Shown: in pieces, positions 8,549 through 18,015 of the stretch
How positions within the stretch are numbered: position 1 is the first letter of the stretch
Layout: the number at the start of each line of letters is the position of its first letter
Assembly (NCBI GenBank): GCA_963815445.1
Contig: CAWFGV010000008.1
Location: 62,001-126,000, forward strand
Direction of reading: 5' to 3'
Source: JANLYC01 sp963815445
GTDB lineage: Bacteria > Actinomycetota > Actinomycetes > Propionibacteriales > Nocardioidaceae
Length of the DNA stretch: 64,000 bases
The notes under the pieces: model-generated
What the model was told of the DNA's origin: nothing
What the model saw: the letters and a program-made list of their open reading frames with translations, nothing else
Database searches by the model: none
Translations under genes and position numbers: made by a program

Positions 8549-9883
8549 TCAGTCGAGTGGGAGCTCGACGAGGAAGCTCGCGCCGCCATCGCCGTCCACA
8601 TAGCTGACCTCGCCGCCGACGGCGTGGGCAAGCCGCCTGGACAACGCCAGACCGAGGCCCGCGCCCGGGCTGTCGGGGTGTCGCTCACCGGCCGAGAACG
8701 CCTCCTCCGGAGTGACCGTCCCGAGACCGGGACCGTCGTCATCGACCAGGATGCGAGCGAGGTGCGTGTCGAGTTGACCGGTGACGCGTACCTCGTCGAG
8801 GTGGTAGCGCAAGGCGTTGTCGAGAATGGGCGACAGGATGCGCACTGCCACCGACTCGGGCACGGCCAGCTGGACGTCGGCGATCTCGTCGGGCAGCGTC
8901 ACGGTCAGGTTGCGGAGCGCGTCATGTGCCGACACGCTGGCCAACGCACCCTCCACGGCAGTTGCGAGGGACACCGACTCGTCGAGCCGGGCCGGATTGC
9001 GACTCATCGCCATGAGGGTCGCGATCGTGGCGCCCATCTCGGTGGACGAGCGGACGACACGTTCGAGGCTGGACCTGGCCGCCGCGTCGAGGCCGTCGCG
9101 CGCCAGCGCCAGCTCCGCCTCTCCCCGCACGGCCGTGAGCGGCGTACGTAGCTCATGGGCCAGCTCGGAGGACAGGCGCTGCTCGGCGCGTATCACCCGG
9201 GACACCCGCTCGAGCAGCGTGTCGAGCGTGTGTCCGAGCTGGGTGATCTCGTCACCGCCCGAGCCGAGGTCGAACCGTCGCGACAGGTCGTGCTCGTTCC
9301 ACTCCTCCGCGCGTCGTGCCATCGTCGCGACAGGTCGAAGGGCTCGCCCAACCGCCCAGCCGACGAGGCCGGTGACGCCGGCGACCACGACGACGCCGAG
9401 CAGGACGCTGACCACGAGGGCGTGCTGCTCGGTGCGTTCGTACGGCGCAAGGCGCTCTGCCACGACCAGTACTCCAGCCCGCCCGCTCGACCCCTCGATC
9501 GGAGTGGCGAGGATGCGGTAGTCGCCGGTGTCGACCGTGGTTCGTTGGGTCGTGGAGCTCAGACTGCTGAGCTGGGTGCGGATCTCAGGGATCGCCGGGC
9601 TGCCGTCGACCAGGACCCCGGTCGCGTCGTAGATCCAGCTGCCGTCGTCGGGTACGCGCGACCGCGGTTCGAGTGCCTGCAGTGATCCCTGCGTATCCAC
9701 CAGCGTTGAGCTGATCGCGTCCGTGCGGTCGGCGAGGACGCCGTCGATGTCGTGGTTGACGATCAGGGAGAGAACCACCTGCAGGAGGACAGTCAGCGTG
9801 AGCATGCCAACCGTCGTGGCGATCGCCGTGCCGAGCACGACCCGTCGCCTGAGAGAGAGGGTCGCGGCCGATGGCCATCTCAT
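8549..9883 (-). CDS. Two-component sensor histidine kinase
   Basis: A 444-residue membrane kinase. TM1 is at about 16-42, a roughly 110-residue extracellular sensor follows, TM2 is at about 155-178 and a HAMP domain runs to about 232. The HisKA H-box has H243 in LAHELRTP. The HATPase domain shows the N-box (N356 in SPILDNALRY), G1 box DDGPGLG (382-388) and G2 box GAGLGLAL (408-415). The start overlaps the response-regulator stop by four bases, so the pair is co-translated. The extracellular domain gives no clear ligand. Stimulus and regulon are unknown. Confidence 0.93.
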   Translation of the reverse strand: MRWPSAATLSLRRRVVLGTAIATTVGMLTLTVLLQVVLSLIVNHDIDGVLADRTDAISSTLVDTQGSLQALEPRSRVPDDGSWIYDATGVLVDGSPAIPEIRTQLSSLSSTTQRTTVDTGDYRILATPIEGSSGRAGVLVVAERLAPYERTEQHALVVSVLLGVVVVAGVTGLVGWAVGRALRPVATMARRAEEWNEHDLSRRFDLGSGGDEITQLGHTLDTLLERVSRVIRAEQRLSSELAHELRTPLTAVRGEAELALARDGLDAAARSSLERVVRSSTEMGATIATLMAMSRNPARLDESVSLATAVEGALASVSAHDALRNLTVTLPDEIADVQLAVPESVAVRILSPILDNALRYHLDEVRVTGQLDTHLARILVDDDGPGLGTVTPEEAFSAGERHPDSPGAGLGLALSRRLAHAVGGEVSYVDGDGGASFLVELPLD

Positions 9884-10548
9884 CGGAGCACGTACCCCAC
9901 GCCACGTACGGTCTTGATCACCGCCGGCGCCCCCGTCTGCTCGAGCTTGCTACGAAGCCGCCGAATATAGGAGTCGAGGGTGTTGTCGTGGACGATGGCG
10001 CCGTCCGGCCAGCCGGCGGCCACGAGCGTCCGACGGCGTACGACCTCCTCGGGCCGCGCGATAAGCGCAGCGATGAGGCGGAACTCGGTCGGGGTCAGGA
10101 CCACTGAACCCGTCGGCGAACGCAACGCGAACCGTTCGGGATCGAGCTGCAGGGCCACCGGGCCGGTCGGCGCCGGGCGCGTGCGCTTGACCAAGGCATC
10201 GACGCGCACGAGCAGCTCGGACAGCGCGAACGGCTTGGTCACGTAGTCGTCGCCGCCGGCGTGAAACCCCGAGACTCGCTGGTGCACGGCATCGAGCGCC
10301 GTCAGGAACAGCACCGGGGCGTGTTGGCCTGCCGCGCGCAGCGCCTGGCAGACGTCACGGCCGTCGGAGTCCGGCAGGCCGATGTCGAGGATCAGCACCT
10401 CGATGGCGCGGTCCTCCGCGAAGAGCTCGACGGCCTCTCGGCCGTTGCGGGAGATCCGGACCCGATGGCCGGCGCCACGCAGCGACTCGGCGACCACCCG
10501 CCTGATCGCCTCGTCGTCCTCGCATACTCCGACCGTTGCCACCCCCAC
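9880..10548 (-). CDS. OmpR/PhoB-family response regulator
   Basis: A 222-residue regulator. The receiver domain has the acidic pocket E10/D11/D12, phospho-acceptor D55 (LDIGLPD), T83 and K105. The C-terminal winged-helix DNA-binding domain (about 128-222) ends with the family signature RGVGYVLR. It is the cognate partner of the downstream kinase. The start used is GTG 10548 (an in-frame GTG lies two codons later). The upstream interval 10549-10698 shows no operator that I could recognise. Confidence 0.92.
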   Translation of the reverse strand: MGVATVGVCEDDEAIRRVVAESLRGAGHRVRISRNGREAVELFAEDRAIEVLILDIGLPDSDGRDVCQALRAAGQHAPVLFLTALDAVHQRVSGFHAGGDDYVTKPFALSELLVRVDALVKRTRPAPTGPVALQLDPERFALRSPTGSVVLTPTEFRLIAALIARPEEVVRRRTLVAAGWPDGAIVHDNTLDSYIRRLRSKLEQTGAPAVIKTVRGVGYVLR

Positions 10549-10698
10549 ATGGTGCTATGGATGGCTGAGACGGACCTGAGCGATCCGACCGACGCCAACG
10601 TCCTGGCGCTCGTTCCCCGGACCGCGGGCGCACGGATCACGATCAGATCGGTCACCTCGCGCTTGGACCGTCGTTGCATCGCCATACCCCTGACCGAG

Positions 10699-10790
10699 AG
10701 GTGAACGAGGCAAACCCCCAGTGCCCAAGGTGAATTTGCCTAGTTCACAAGCCTTCTGGCTTGTGAACTAGGCAAACGCGGACGGCCAGG
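10699..10790. repeat. 92-base palindromic dispersed repeat, copy 1
   Basis: First of three gapless 92-base copies (others at 33043 and 48339). The core is a perfect 19-bp inverted repeat: arm TTTGCCTAGTTCACAAGCC at 10735-10753, loop TTCT, second arm 10758-10776. It is followed by CGCGGACGGCCAGG. The 5' flank carries a partial echo of the right arm (GTGAAC-AGGCAAAC). It ends five bases beyond the stop codon of the minus-strand polyprenyl synthase gene. It could be a transcription terminator, mRNA 3' stabiliser or a small non-autonomous mobile element. Confidence 0.9.
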
Positions 10791-10795
10791 GGGGG

Positions 10796-11809
10796 TCAGG
10801 AGGTGCGCGTGGTGACGAGGTCGCAGAGGGCGATCAGGGCTTCGCGGGCGGCGATGTCGGGGAGGCCGGACAGCAGGTCGCGCGCCGCGTCGGCCCGGCG
10901 GAAAACCTCGGCCCGAGCCAGGTCCATGGCCGGGTTCTCCCGCAGGAGGTCGAGCGCCTCGGCGTGCAGCCGATCGTCGACGATGGGACCTCGCAGCAGC
11001 TCGCGCAGCCTCGCGTCGCCTTCGTTGGCCGACTGCTGCGCGATCAGCGTGGGAAGGGTCGGCACGCCCTCACGAAGATCGGTGCCCGGTGTCTTGCCAA
11101 GATCGTCGCCCTCCGAGGCGACGTCGATGATGTCGTCCGAGAGCTGGAACGCCGTGCCGATGACTTCACCGAACTCGGTCAGTACGTGCTCCGTCTCGGC
11201 GTCAGCGCCCGACACCCGGGCGCCGAACCGTGCCGAGGTGGCGATCAGCGATCCAGTCTTGCCGGCCACGACCGACAGGTAGTGGCGCAGCGGGTCCTCT
11301 CCTTCGCGCGGTCCGACCGTCTCGCGGATCTGACCCTGGACGAGTCGCGCGAACGTCTGCGCCTGGATCTTGACCGCGGCCGGCCCGAGCTCGGCAACGA
11401 TGTCGGAGGCACGCGCGAAGAGGAAGTCGCCGGTCAAGATGGCCACCGAGTTGTCCCAACGGGCGTTCGCACTTTGCGCGCCCCTCCGGAGGTCGGCCTC
11501 GTCCATCACGTCGTCGTGGTACAGGGTCGCGAGATGGGTGAGCTCGACAACGAGGGCCGCCGGTACGACGTCCGGCGCACTCGCGTCGCCGAACTCTGCT
11601 GCCAGCACCACCAACAGCGGCCGGAACCGCTTGCCGCCGGCATCGAGCAGGTGCCGAGCTGCCTCGTTGACGAAGTCGATGTCGGAGGCGACGGCCGTGG
11701 CCAGCTCCTTCTCGATCTCGAGCAGCCGCGTACGCACGCGCGCCTCCAGCCCGGGGTCGGCCATCGACAGACCCCAGGTCGAGTCGGACGCTTGGCTCGT
11801 CATGTGCAC
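10796..11809 (-). CDS. Polyprenyl diphosphate synthase (menaquinone side chain)
   Basis: A 337-residue trans-isoprenyl diphosphate synthase. The first Asp-rich motif is DDVMD at 99-103 and the second is DDIID at 225-229, with the GGKRFRP substrate motif at 58-64. It condenses isopentenyl diphosphate onto an allylic primer. The product length cannot be read from sequence with certainty. Its position 16 bases after nuoN and beside the men genes suggests it makes the menaquinone tail, as M. tuberculosis grcC1 (Rv0562) is thought to. Start GTG 11809 has AGGTGAG close upstream. ATG 11803 is an alternative. Confidence 0.9.
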   Translation of the reverse strand: MHMTSQASDSTWGLSMADPGLEARVRTRLLEIEKELATAVASDIDFVNEAARHLLDAGGKRFRPLLVVLAAEFGDASAPDVVPAALVVELTHLATLYHDDVMDEADLRRGAQSANARWDNSVAILTGDFLFARASDIVAELGPAAVKIQAQTFARLVQGQIRETVGPREGEDPLRHYLSVVAGKTGSLIATSARFGARVSGADAETEHVLTEFGEVIGTAFQLSDDIIDVASEGDDLGKTPGTDLREGVPTLPTLIAQQSANEGDARLRELLRGPIVDDRLHAEALDLLRENPAMDLARAEVFRRADAARDLLSGLPDIAAREALIALCDLVTTRTS

Positions 11810-11825
11810 CAGCTCACCTAGTCAC

Positions 11826-13436
11826 CTAGCGGATGAACTCGCCTGCCTGGCGGGCGAGGTCGAGGACGGGCTGCGGGACGACGCCCAGCAGGAACGTCAT
11901 CGCGGCCCCGATCGTGATCGCCACGGTGGTGAGGATACTGGGCACGGCAACCGTCGGTCCTTCACCGACCGGGTCGGAGAAGAACATCAAGACGATGACG
12001 CGGACGTAGAAGAACGCCGCCACCACGCTCATCAGGACGGCCACGATGACCAGCGGCCAGGCGCCGCCCGACCAGGCCGAGGTGAAGACCGCCCACTTTC
12101 CGGTGAAGCCGCTGGTCAACGGAATCCCCGCGAACGCGAGCAGGAAGAACGCAAACACCCCGGCGATGACGGGGGCCTCCTTGCCCAAGCCTGCCCAGCG
12201 CGACAAGTGGGTTGCTTCACCGCCGGCGTCGCGGACGACAGTCACGACGGCGAACGCACCGATCGTCGTGAAGCCGTAGGCCACCAGGTAGAAGAGGACG
12301 GCCTGCAGGCTGGTGATCTCCTTGCCGGCCACCGAGATGGTCTGCGTCGCACCCACGAACCCGGTGATGAGGAAGCCGGCGTGCGCGATGGACGAGTAGG
12401 CCAGCATCCGCTTCACGTCGGTCTGTGTGATCGCGATGATCGAACCGATCGCCATCGTCAAAGCGGCGATGATCCACATCATCGGTTGCCAGTCCCATCG
12501 CGCGCCGCCGAGCGAGACGTAGAAGATGCGCAGCAGGGCACCGAACGCGGCCAGCTTGGTGCAGGCCGCCATGAAGGCGGTCACCGCGGTCGGGGCACCC
12601 TGGTAGACGTCCGGCGTCCAGGCGTGGAACGGAGCCGCGCTCACCTTGAACAGCAGACCGACAGCTACGAGGCCCATGCCGATGAGCAGCAGCGCGTTGT
12701 CGCCGGACTGGAACGAGACCGCGGTGTCGATGTCAGCGAACGTGAAGCTCCCGGCGAAGCCGTAGAGCAGCGCGATGCCGTACAGGAAGAAGGCCGACGA
12801 GAAGGCACCCAGTAGGAAGTACTTCATCGCCGCTTCCTGGCTGATCAGCCGACGACGACGTGCCAGACCGCACAACAGGTAGAGGGGCAACGAGAAGACC
12901 TCGAGCGCAACGAACATCGTCAACAGGTCGTTGGCTGCCGGGAACAGCATCATGCCGCCGATCGCAAACATGACGAGCGGGAACACCTCGGTGTGCTCGA
13001 TCCCCCGCGCAGACGCCTCGCGCTCTGCCTCGGTCCCGGGCAACGCAGCAGCCTGACCCGCGAACGCGGTGACACCTCCCTCGAGCTGACGCTCGGCGAA
13101 CAACATCACGCTCATGATCGAGAACACCAGCAGGGTTCCCCAGATGAACACGGACGGACCGTCGACGGCGATCGCGCCCATCGCCTCGACCGAGCCGCGA
13201 GCCGTGCCGTCGTTGTGGGTCGCCAGGTTGGTGGCCACGACGATCACGCCGACGAAAGCTGCGACCAGACCGACCAGCGCCAACGTCGTCTGGATCACGT
13301 ACCGGCGCTCGCGTGGGGCGAACGCCTCGACCATCACCCCCATGAGGGCGACGCCGAACACGATCAGCAAGGGAAAAAGCTTGTCGTACGCGAGGTGCGG
13401 CGCGTTGAACGTCGTGTCAGCAGCAAGAGTCGTCAC
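11826..13436 (-). CDS. nuoN: NADH-quinone oxidoreductase subunit N
   Basis: A 536-residue antiporter-like membrane subunit of complex I, with about 14 helices and the conserved proton-channel Lys/His region (KVSAAPFHAWTPDVYQGAPTAVTAF). It is one of the three Mrp-type subunits that move protons. It is the last nuo gene, its start overlaps the nuoM stop by four bases, and the polyprenyl synthase gene follows after 16 bases. Confidence 0.96.
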   Translation of the reverse strand: MTTLAADTTFNAPHLAYDKLFPLLIVFGVALMGVMVEAFAPRERRYVIQTTLALVGLVAAFVGVIVVATNLATHNDGTARGSVEAMGAIAVDGPSVFIWGTLLVFSIMSVMLFAERQLEGGVTAFAGQAAALPGTEAEREASARGIEHTEVFPLVMFAIGGMMLFPAANDLLTMFVALEVFSLPLYLLCGLARRRRLISQEAAMKYFLLGAFSSAFFLYGIALLYGFAGSFTFADIDTAVSFQSGDNALLLIGMGLVAVGLLFKVSAAPFHAWTPDVYQGAPTAVTAFMAACTKLAAFGALLRIFYVSLGGARWDWQPMMWIIAALTMAIGSIIAITQTDVKRMLAYSSIAHAGFLITGFVGATQTISVAGKEITSLQAVLFYLVAYGFTTIGAFAVVTVVRDAGGEATHLSRWAGLGKEAPVIAGVFAFFLLAFAGIPLTSGFTGKWAVFTSAWSGGAWPLVIVAVLMSVVAAFFYVRVIVLMFFSDPVGEGPTVAVPSILTTVAITIGAAMTFLLGVVPQPVLDLARQAGEFIR

Positions 13437-14989
13437 TTCGACGTTCCCTCCGTGTCAGCGGCGACCGTGGGTGTCGGATCCTCGACGCCTACGTGCTGCA
13501 GGATCGAGGACACCGACGGGTTGAGGACATCGAGCGCCGGCTTCGGATAGAACCCGAGCACCACGATCAGGGCCAGCAGCGGCGCCAGGGCAGCGATCTC
13601 GCGCGGTCGCAGGTCGGTGATGTGCTTGGTCGACTCGCGCACCGGCCCAGTCATCGTGCGTTGGTACATCAGCAGGATGTACAGAGCGGCCAGCACGATG
13701 CCGAGAGTCGCGATGACGGCCGCTGTGATCGACTTCGTGAACGTGCCCGCCAAGACCATGAACTCGCTGACGAAGGGCGACAACCCCGGTAGCGACAGGC
13801 TCGACAGACCAGCGACGAGGAAGATGCCTGCCATGACGGGAGCGACTTTCTCCACGCCGCCGTAGTCGGTGATCATCTTCGACCCCCGCCGGCTGATCAG
13901 GAAGCCCGTGACGAGGAAGAGCGCGGCCGTGGACAACCCGTGGTTGAACATGTACAGCATCGATCCGGCCTGTCCCTGGCTGGTCAACGCGAAGATACCG
14001 AGCACGATGAAGCCGAAGTGCGAGATCGAGGTGTAGGCGATCAGCCTTCGGATGTCGTTCTGACCGATGGCCAGCAAGGCGCCGTACAGCACGGAGAACA
14101 CTGCCAGCGCGATGATGACGGGTGTGGCCCAGCGCGACGCCTCGGGGAAGATACCGAGGCAGAACCGCAGCATCCCGAACGTGCCGATCTTGTCGAGGAC
14201 GCTCACCAGCAGCACCGACGTACCCGGCGTCCCTTCGCTGGCGGCGTCGGGCAGCCAGGTATGCACGGGCCACATCGGCGCCTTCACGGCGAAGGCGATG
14301 AAGAAACCCAGGAACAGCCACCGTCCGGTGGTGGTGCTCATGTCGGCCTTCATCAGGTCCTCGAGCAGGTATGACGGCCCGCTCGCCGACTTGGCCGTGA
14401 CGACGTACAGGCCGACCACCGAAGCCAGCATCAGCAAGCCGCCGAACAGGCTGAACAGCAGGAACTTCACGGCGGCGTAGGAGCGCCGGGCACCGCCGAA
14501 GCCACCGATCAGGAAGTAGATCGGGATCAGGGTCGCCTCGAACAGCACGTAGAACAAGAACACGTCCGTCGCGGCGAAGACACCGACGGCAAGCCCCTCG
14601 AGAGCGAGCATCCAGGCGAAGAACGAGTTGACGCTCCAGCGCCCGTCGTCGGCGTCGTTCCAGGAGGCGAGGATGACGACCGGCGTCAGGATCGTCGTCA
14701 GCAACACCAGCACGAGACCCAGTCCGTCGATTCCGACGGCGTAGTGCGCGCCGAACGACGAGATCCAGTCGTACTGCTCGACGAACTGGAAACCGCCGGC
14801 GTTGTCGTACTTCAAAGCGATCACGACGGAGACGGCGAAGGCGACGAGCGAGAAGCCGAAGGCGACCTGCTTCGGCAGCACGTCGGCGACCGAGTCTCGT
14901 CTCGGGAGCAGCATGACCAGGACAGCGCCGACAAGGGGCAGCGCTGCCAGGATGGTCAGCCAGGGCACAGACATCTCGCTTCCAGTCAT
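13433..14989 (-). CDS. nuoM: NADH-quinone oxidoreductase subunit M
   Basis: A 518-residue antiporter-like complex I subunit (about 14 helices, with PMWPVHTWLPDAASEGTPGTSVLL around the channel Lys/His). The start at ATG 14989 is chosen because it forms a four-base ATGA overlap with the nuoL stop. An ATG five codons later is the alternative. Upstream in-frame sequence is Arg rich and belongs to the nuoL shadow. Confidence 0.95.
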   Translation of the reverse strand: MTGSEMSVPWLTILAALPLVGAVLVMLLPRRDSVADVLPKQVAFGFSLVAFAVSVVIALKYDNAGGFQFVEQYDWISSFGAHYAVGIDGLGLVLVLLTTILTPVVILASWNDADDGRWSVNSFFAWMLALEGLAVGVFAATDVFLFYVLFEATLIPIYFLIGGFGGARRSYAAVKFLLFSLFGGLLMLASVVGLYVVTAKSASGPSYLLEDLMKADMSTTTGRWLFLGFFIAFAVKAPMWPVHTWLPDAASEGTPGTSVLLVSVLDKIGTFGMLRFCLGIFPEASRWATPVIIALAVFSVLYGALLAIGQNDIRRLIAYTSISHFGFIVLGIFALTSQGQAGSMLYMFNHGLSTAALFLVTGFLISRRGSKMITDYGGVEKVAPVMAGIFLVAGLSSLSLPGLSPFVSEFMVLAGTFTKSITAAVIATLGIVLAALYILLMYQRTMTGPVRESTKHITDLRPREIAALAPLLALIVVLGFYPKPALDVLNPSVSSILQHVGVEDPTPTVAADTEGTSK

Positions 14990-16851
14990 GAGAGCTTCAC
15001 CGCCAGGAGACCCAGCACGATGAGCGCGGAACCACCGAGCATCGACAGCGCGTAGGAGCGGACGAACCCGGACTGCCAACGACGGATGCGGCCGGAGCTA
15101 CCGCCCACCAGGGCAGCCAGCCCGTTGACGGCGCCGTCGACCCCGCGGTTGTCGATGTAGACCATGGACCGGGTCAGGTACTGACCAGGACGCATGAACA
15201 GGGCTTCGTTGAGCGCGTCGCCGTAGAGGTCCGCTCGGGCGGCTTTGGTGAACACCGAGACCCGCATCGGCGCGACCGCGTCGATCCGCTCCCGGGCGTA
15301 CAACATCCATGCGATCCCGGCGCCGATCGCGACCAGCACCACCGCCAGGATCGAGATCGCGGCAGCCGAGATCGGCAGGTCCTGGTGAACCTCGGGACCG
15401 ACCACCGGCTCCAACCAGTCGACGATCCAGCCGTTGAGCAGCAGGACACCGCCGAAGACCGACAACCCGGCCAGCACCATGAGCGGGATCGTCATCACCA
15501 GCGGGGACTCGTGCGGATGCACGTCCTTGTCCCACCTCTTCTCACCGAAGAACGTCATGAGCATGAGCCGGGTCATGTAGAAGGCCGTGATACCGGCCCC
15601 GACCAGGGCTCCGACGCCCACGAAGACGTTCTGCCCGAAGGCTGCCTCGATGATCTTGTCCTTGGACCAGAAACCCGCGAAACCGGGGAAGCCGATGATG
15701 GCGAGATAGCCGCAGGCGAACGTCACGAAGGTGACCGGCAGCATCGACCGCAAGGCCCCGTACCGACGCATGTCGACGTTGTCGTCCATGGCATGCATCA
15801 CCGAGCCGGCGCCCAGGAACATGTTGGCTTTGAAGAAGCCGTGGGTCAGCAGGTGGAAGATCGCGAACGCATAGCCGGCGGGTCCGATGCCGGCAGCCAA
15901 CATCATGTAGCCGATCTGACTCATCGTCGACCCGGCCAGGGCCTTCTTGATGTCGTCCTTGGCACAACCGATGACGGCACCCCAGAGCAGCGTGACGAGC
16001 CCCACGGCGATCACGGCCGCCTGCGCGGCGTCACTGTGCGCGTAGACGAAGTTCGACCGCGTCACGAGGTAGACCCCGGCCGTCACCATCGTCGCCGCGT
16101 GGATCAGCGCCGACACCGGTGTCGGGCCCTCCATGGCGTCGAGGAGCCAGCTCTGCAGGGGGAACTGCGCCGACTTCCCGCAGGCCGCGAGCAGCAGCAG
16201 GAGGCCGAGCGCGGTGGCGGTCCCGGTCGACACCTTGTCCATGCCCGACTCGACACCGGCCACCGAGGTCGTGCCGAAGGTGGCGAACATCAACATGATG
16301 CCGAGCGCCATACCGAGATCACCGACCCGGTTGACGATGAACGCCTTCTTGGCGGCCACCGCAGCGGAGTTCTTCTGCTGCCAGAACCCGATCAGCAGGT
16401 ATGACGCCAGGCCGACGCCCTCCCACCCGAGAAACAGCGCGAGGTAGTCCGAGGCGAGGACGAGCGTGAGCATCGCGGCCACGAACAGGTTGAGGTAGGC
16501 GAAGAACCGGCGACGACGCTCGTCATGGGCCATGTATCCGATGGAGTAGACGTGGATGAGCCCGCCGACCCCGGTGATGAGCAGCACGAACAGGGCAGAC
16601 AGCGGATCGAAGACAATCGCGTAGTCCACATGGAAGGTGCCGACGTCGATCCAGGTGAACAAGCGCTGAGTCAGCGCCTCCTCGCTGCCGCCGCGAAGGT
16701 CGAGGAAGGCGGCGAGCCCAAGACCGAACGACGCCAACGGGGCGAGCGTGCCCAGCAGGTGGCCCCAGGCGTCGGTGTACTTCCCGCCGAGCAACAGCAC
16801 CGCTGAGCTCGCCAGCGGGATGGCGATGATCAGGAACAAGAGATCAGTCAT
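14986..16851 (-). CDS. nuoL: NADH-quinone oxidoreductase subunit L
   Basis: A 621-residue antiporter-like complex I subunit, the largest of the three. It has the NuoL hallmark IHVYSIGYMAHDE, the SAQFPLQSWLLDAMEGPTPVSALIHAATMV channel region, and the C-terminal extension with the long amphipathic lateral helix. Length is normal. It lies 16 bases after nuoK. Confidence 0.96.
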   Translation of the reverse strand: MTDLLFLIIAIPLASSAVLLLGGKYTDAWGHLLGTLAPLASFGLGLAAFLDLRGGSEEALTQRLFTWIDVGTFHVDYAIVFDPLSALFVLLITGVGGLIHVYSIGYMAHDERRRRFFAYLNLFVAAMLTLVLASDYLALFLGWEGVGLASYLLIGFWQQKNSAAVAAKKAFIVNRVGDLGMALGIMLMFATFGTTSVAGVESGMDKVSTGTATALGLLLLLAACGKSAQFPLQSWLLDAMEGPTPVSALIHAATMVTAGVYLVTRSNFVYAHSDAAQAAVIAVGLVTLLWGAVIGCAKDDIKKALAGSTMSQIGYMMLAAGIGPAGYAFAIFHLLTHGFFKANMFLGAGSVMHAMDDNVDMRRYGALRSMLPVTFVTFACGYLAIIGFPGFAGFWSKDKIIEAAFGQNVFVGVGALVGAGITAFYMTRLMLMTFFGEKRWDKDVHPHESPLVMTIPLMVLAGLSVFGGVLLLNGWIVDWLEPVVGPEVHQDLPISAAAISILAVVLVAIGAGIAWMLYARERIDAVAPMRVSVFTKAARADLYGDALNEALFMRPGQYLTRSMVYIDNRGVDGAVNGLAALVGGSSGRIRRWQSGFVRSYALSMLGGSALIVLGLLAVKLS

Positions 16852-16867
16852 CGGAACAGGCCATCCC

Positions 16868-17167
16868 TTAGTACTTGAGCAGACTGGCGTCGTCGACCGA
16901 GGCCGAGCGTCGCGTCCGGAAGATGGTCATGATGATCGCCAGTCCGACGACGACCTCGGCCGCTGCCACCACCATCACGAAGAAGGCGGCGATCTGTCCG
17001 TCGAGGTTGCCGCTCTGCCGCGCGAAGGTGACGAACACCAGGTTGGATGCGTTGAGCATGAGCTCGACACACATGAACACGACGATCGCGTTTCGACGGA
17101 CCAGGACACCCACGGCACCGGTCGAGAAGAGCAGGGCAGACAGCACCAGGAAGGGAGTCGTGCTCAT
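16868..17167 (-). CDS. nuoK: NADH-quinone oxidoreductase subunit K
   Basis: A 99-residue, three-helix membrane subunit of complex I. Conserved glutamates in helices 2 and 3 (CVELMLNASNLVFV and AAEVVVGLAI) are those implicated in proton coupling. Its start overlaps the nuoJ stop by four bases. Confidence 0.96.
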   Translation of the reverse strand: MSTTPFLVLSALLFSTGAVGVLVRRNAIVVFMCVELMLNASNLVFVTFARQSGNLDGQIAAFFVMVVAAAEVVVGLAIIMTIFRTRRSASVDDASLLKY

Positions 17168-18015
17168 CGCTCGCCTCCTTCGTGGGGAGGCGCTCCGGCA
17201 TCACCGTGCTCGACGCCTGCCGTCTCGTCCGGCTCGCCCGGTGACCCGTCGAGGTGGGTACGTTCGATCTGCTTGGTGCCGGCCTCGATCGCGGCCTCGA
17301 TCACCCGGTCCGAGGTCACGTCGCGCACCGTACCGCGCGCGCGCATGACGCGAGAGATCGACAGCTCTGACGGCGTGCCGTCCGGCAGCAACGCCGGCGT
17401 GTCGACGGAGTTGTGCCGAGCGAACGATCCGGGGCTGGGCAGTGGCCCCGGGTGGACACCGTGCTCGGCGTAGTCACGCAGCCGCTGCGTCACGACATCG
17501 CGTTGGGTCGGCTTGGGAGTCAGCCGCTCGCGGTGTGCGAGCACCATCGCGCCGACCGCAGCGGTGATGAGCAGCGCGCTGGTGACCTCGAACGCGAAGA
17601 CGTACTTGCTGAACAACAGCTGGGCAAGCCCCGGGATGTTGCCGTCCTTGTTGGCGGCGTCCAGACCGACGGCGGCGCCGATCGTGACTTGCGTGATGCC
17701 CGCGACGACGAGGATGACGAACACCGCCCCGACCACGATCGCCGCGATCCGCTGACCGCGGAGCGTCTCGACCAACGAGTCGGCCGAGTCGACGCCTACC
17801 AGCATGAGGACGAACAGGAACAGCATGAGGACCGCGCCGGTGTAGACGATGATCTGGACCGCGAACAGGAACGGTGCGTCCAGAACTGCGTACAGCACCG
17901 CCAGCGAGATCATCACGACCGCGAGAAGCAGGGCCGAGTGGACGGCCTTGCGCACGACCACCATGCCGAGCGCGCTCGCGACCATGATCGGAGCGAGAAC
18001 CCAGAACGCGATCAC
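17164..18015 (-). CDS. nuoJ: NADH-quinone oxidoreductase subunit J
   Basis: A 283-residue complex I membrane subunit with five helices in the first about 165 residues (AVHSALLLAVVMISLAVLY and IIVYTGAVLMLFLFVLML motifs). The roughly 110-residue hydrophilic C-terminal tail, ending in acidic/Gly/His-rich sequence, is an actinobacterial addition absent from E. coli NuoJ (184 residues). It has four-base overlaps on both sides. Confidence 0.95.
   Translation of the reverse strand: MIAFWVLAPIMVASALGMVVVRKAVHSALLLAVVMISLAVLYAVLDAPFLFAVQIIVYTGAVLMLFLFVLMLVGVDSADSLVETLRGQRIAAIVVGAVFVILVVAGITQVTIGAAVGLDAANKDGNIPGLAQLLFSKYVFAFEVTSALLITAAVGAMVLAHRERLTPKPTQRDVVTQRLRDYAEHGVHPGPLPSPGSFARHNSVDTPALLPDGTPSELSISRVMRARGTVRDVTSDRVIEAAIEAGTKQIERTHLDGSPGEPDETAGVEHGDAGAPPHEGGER

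Noticed and set aside
10735..10776. The palindromic repeat as a Rex operator because of TTGTGAAC/GTTCACAA
   Set aside because: In a Rex site the half-sites face inward with a short spacer (TTGTGAA...TTCACAA). Here they are reversed and 12 bases apart, and the elements lie 3' of genes.
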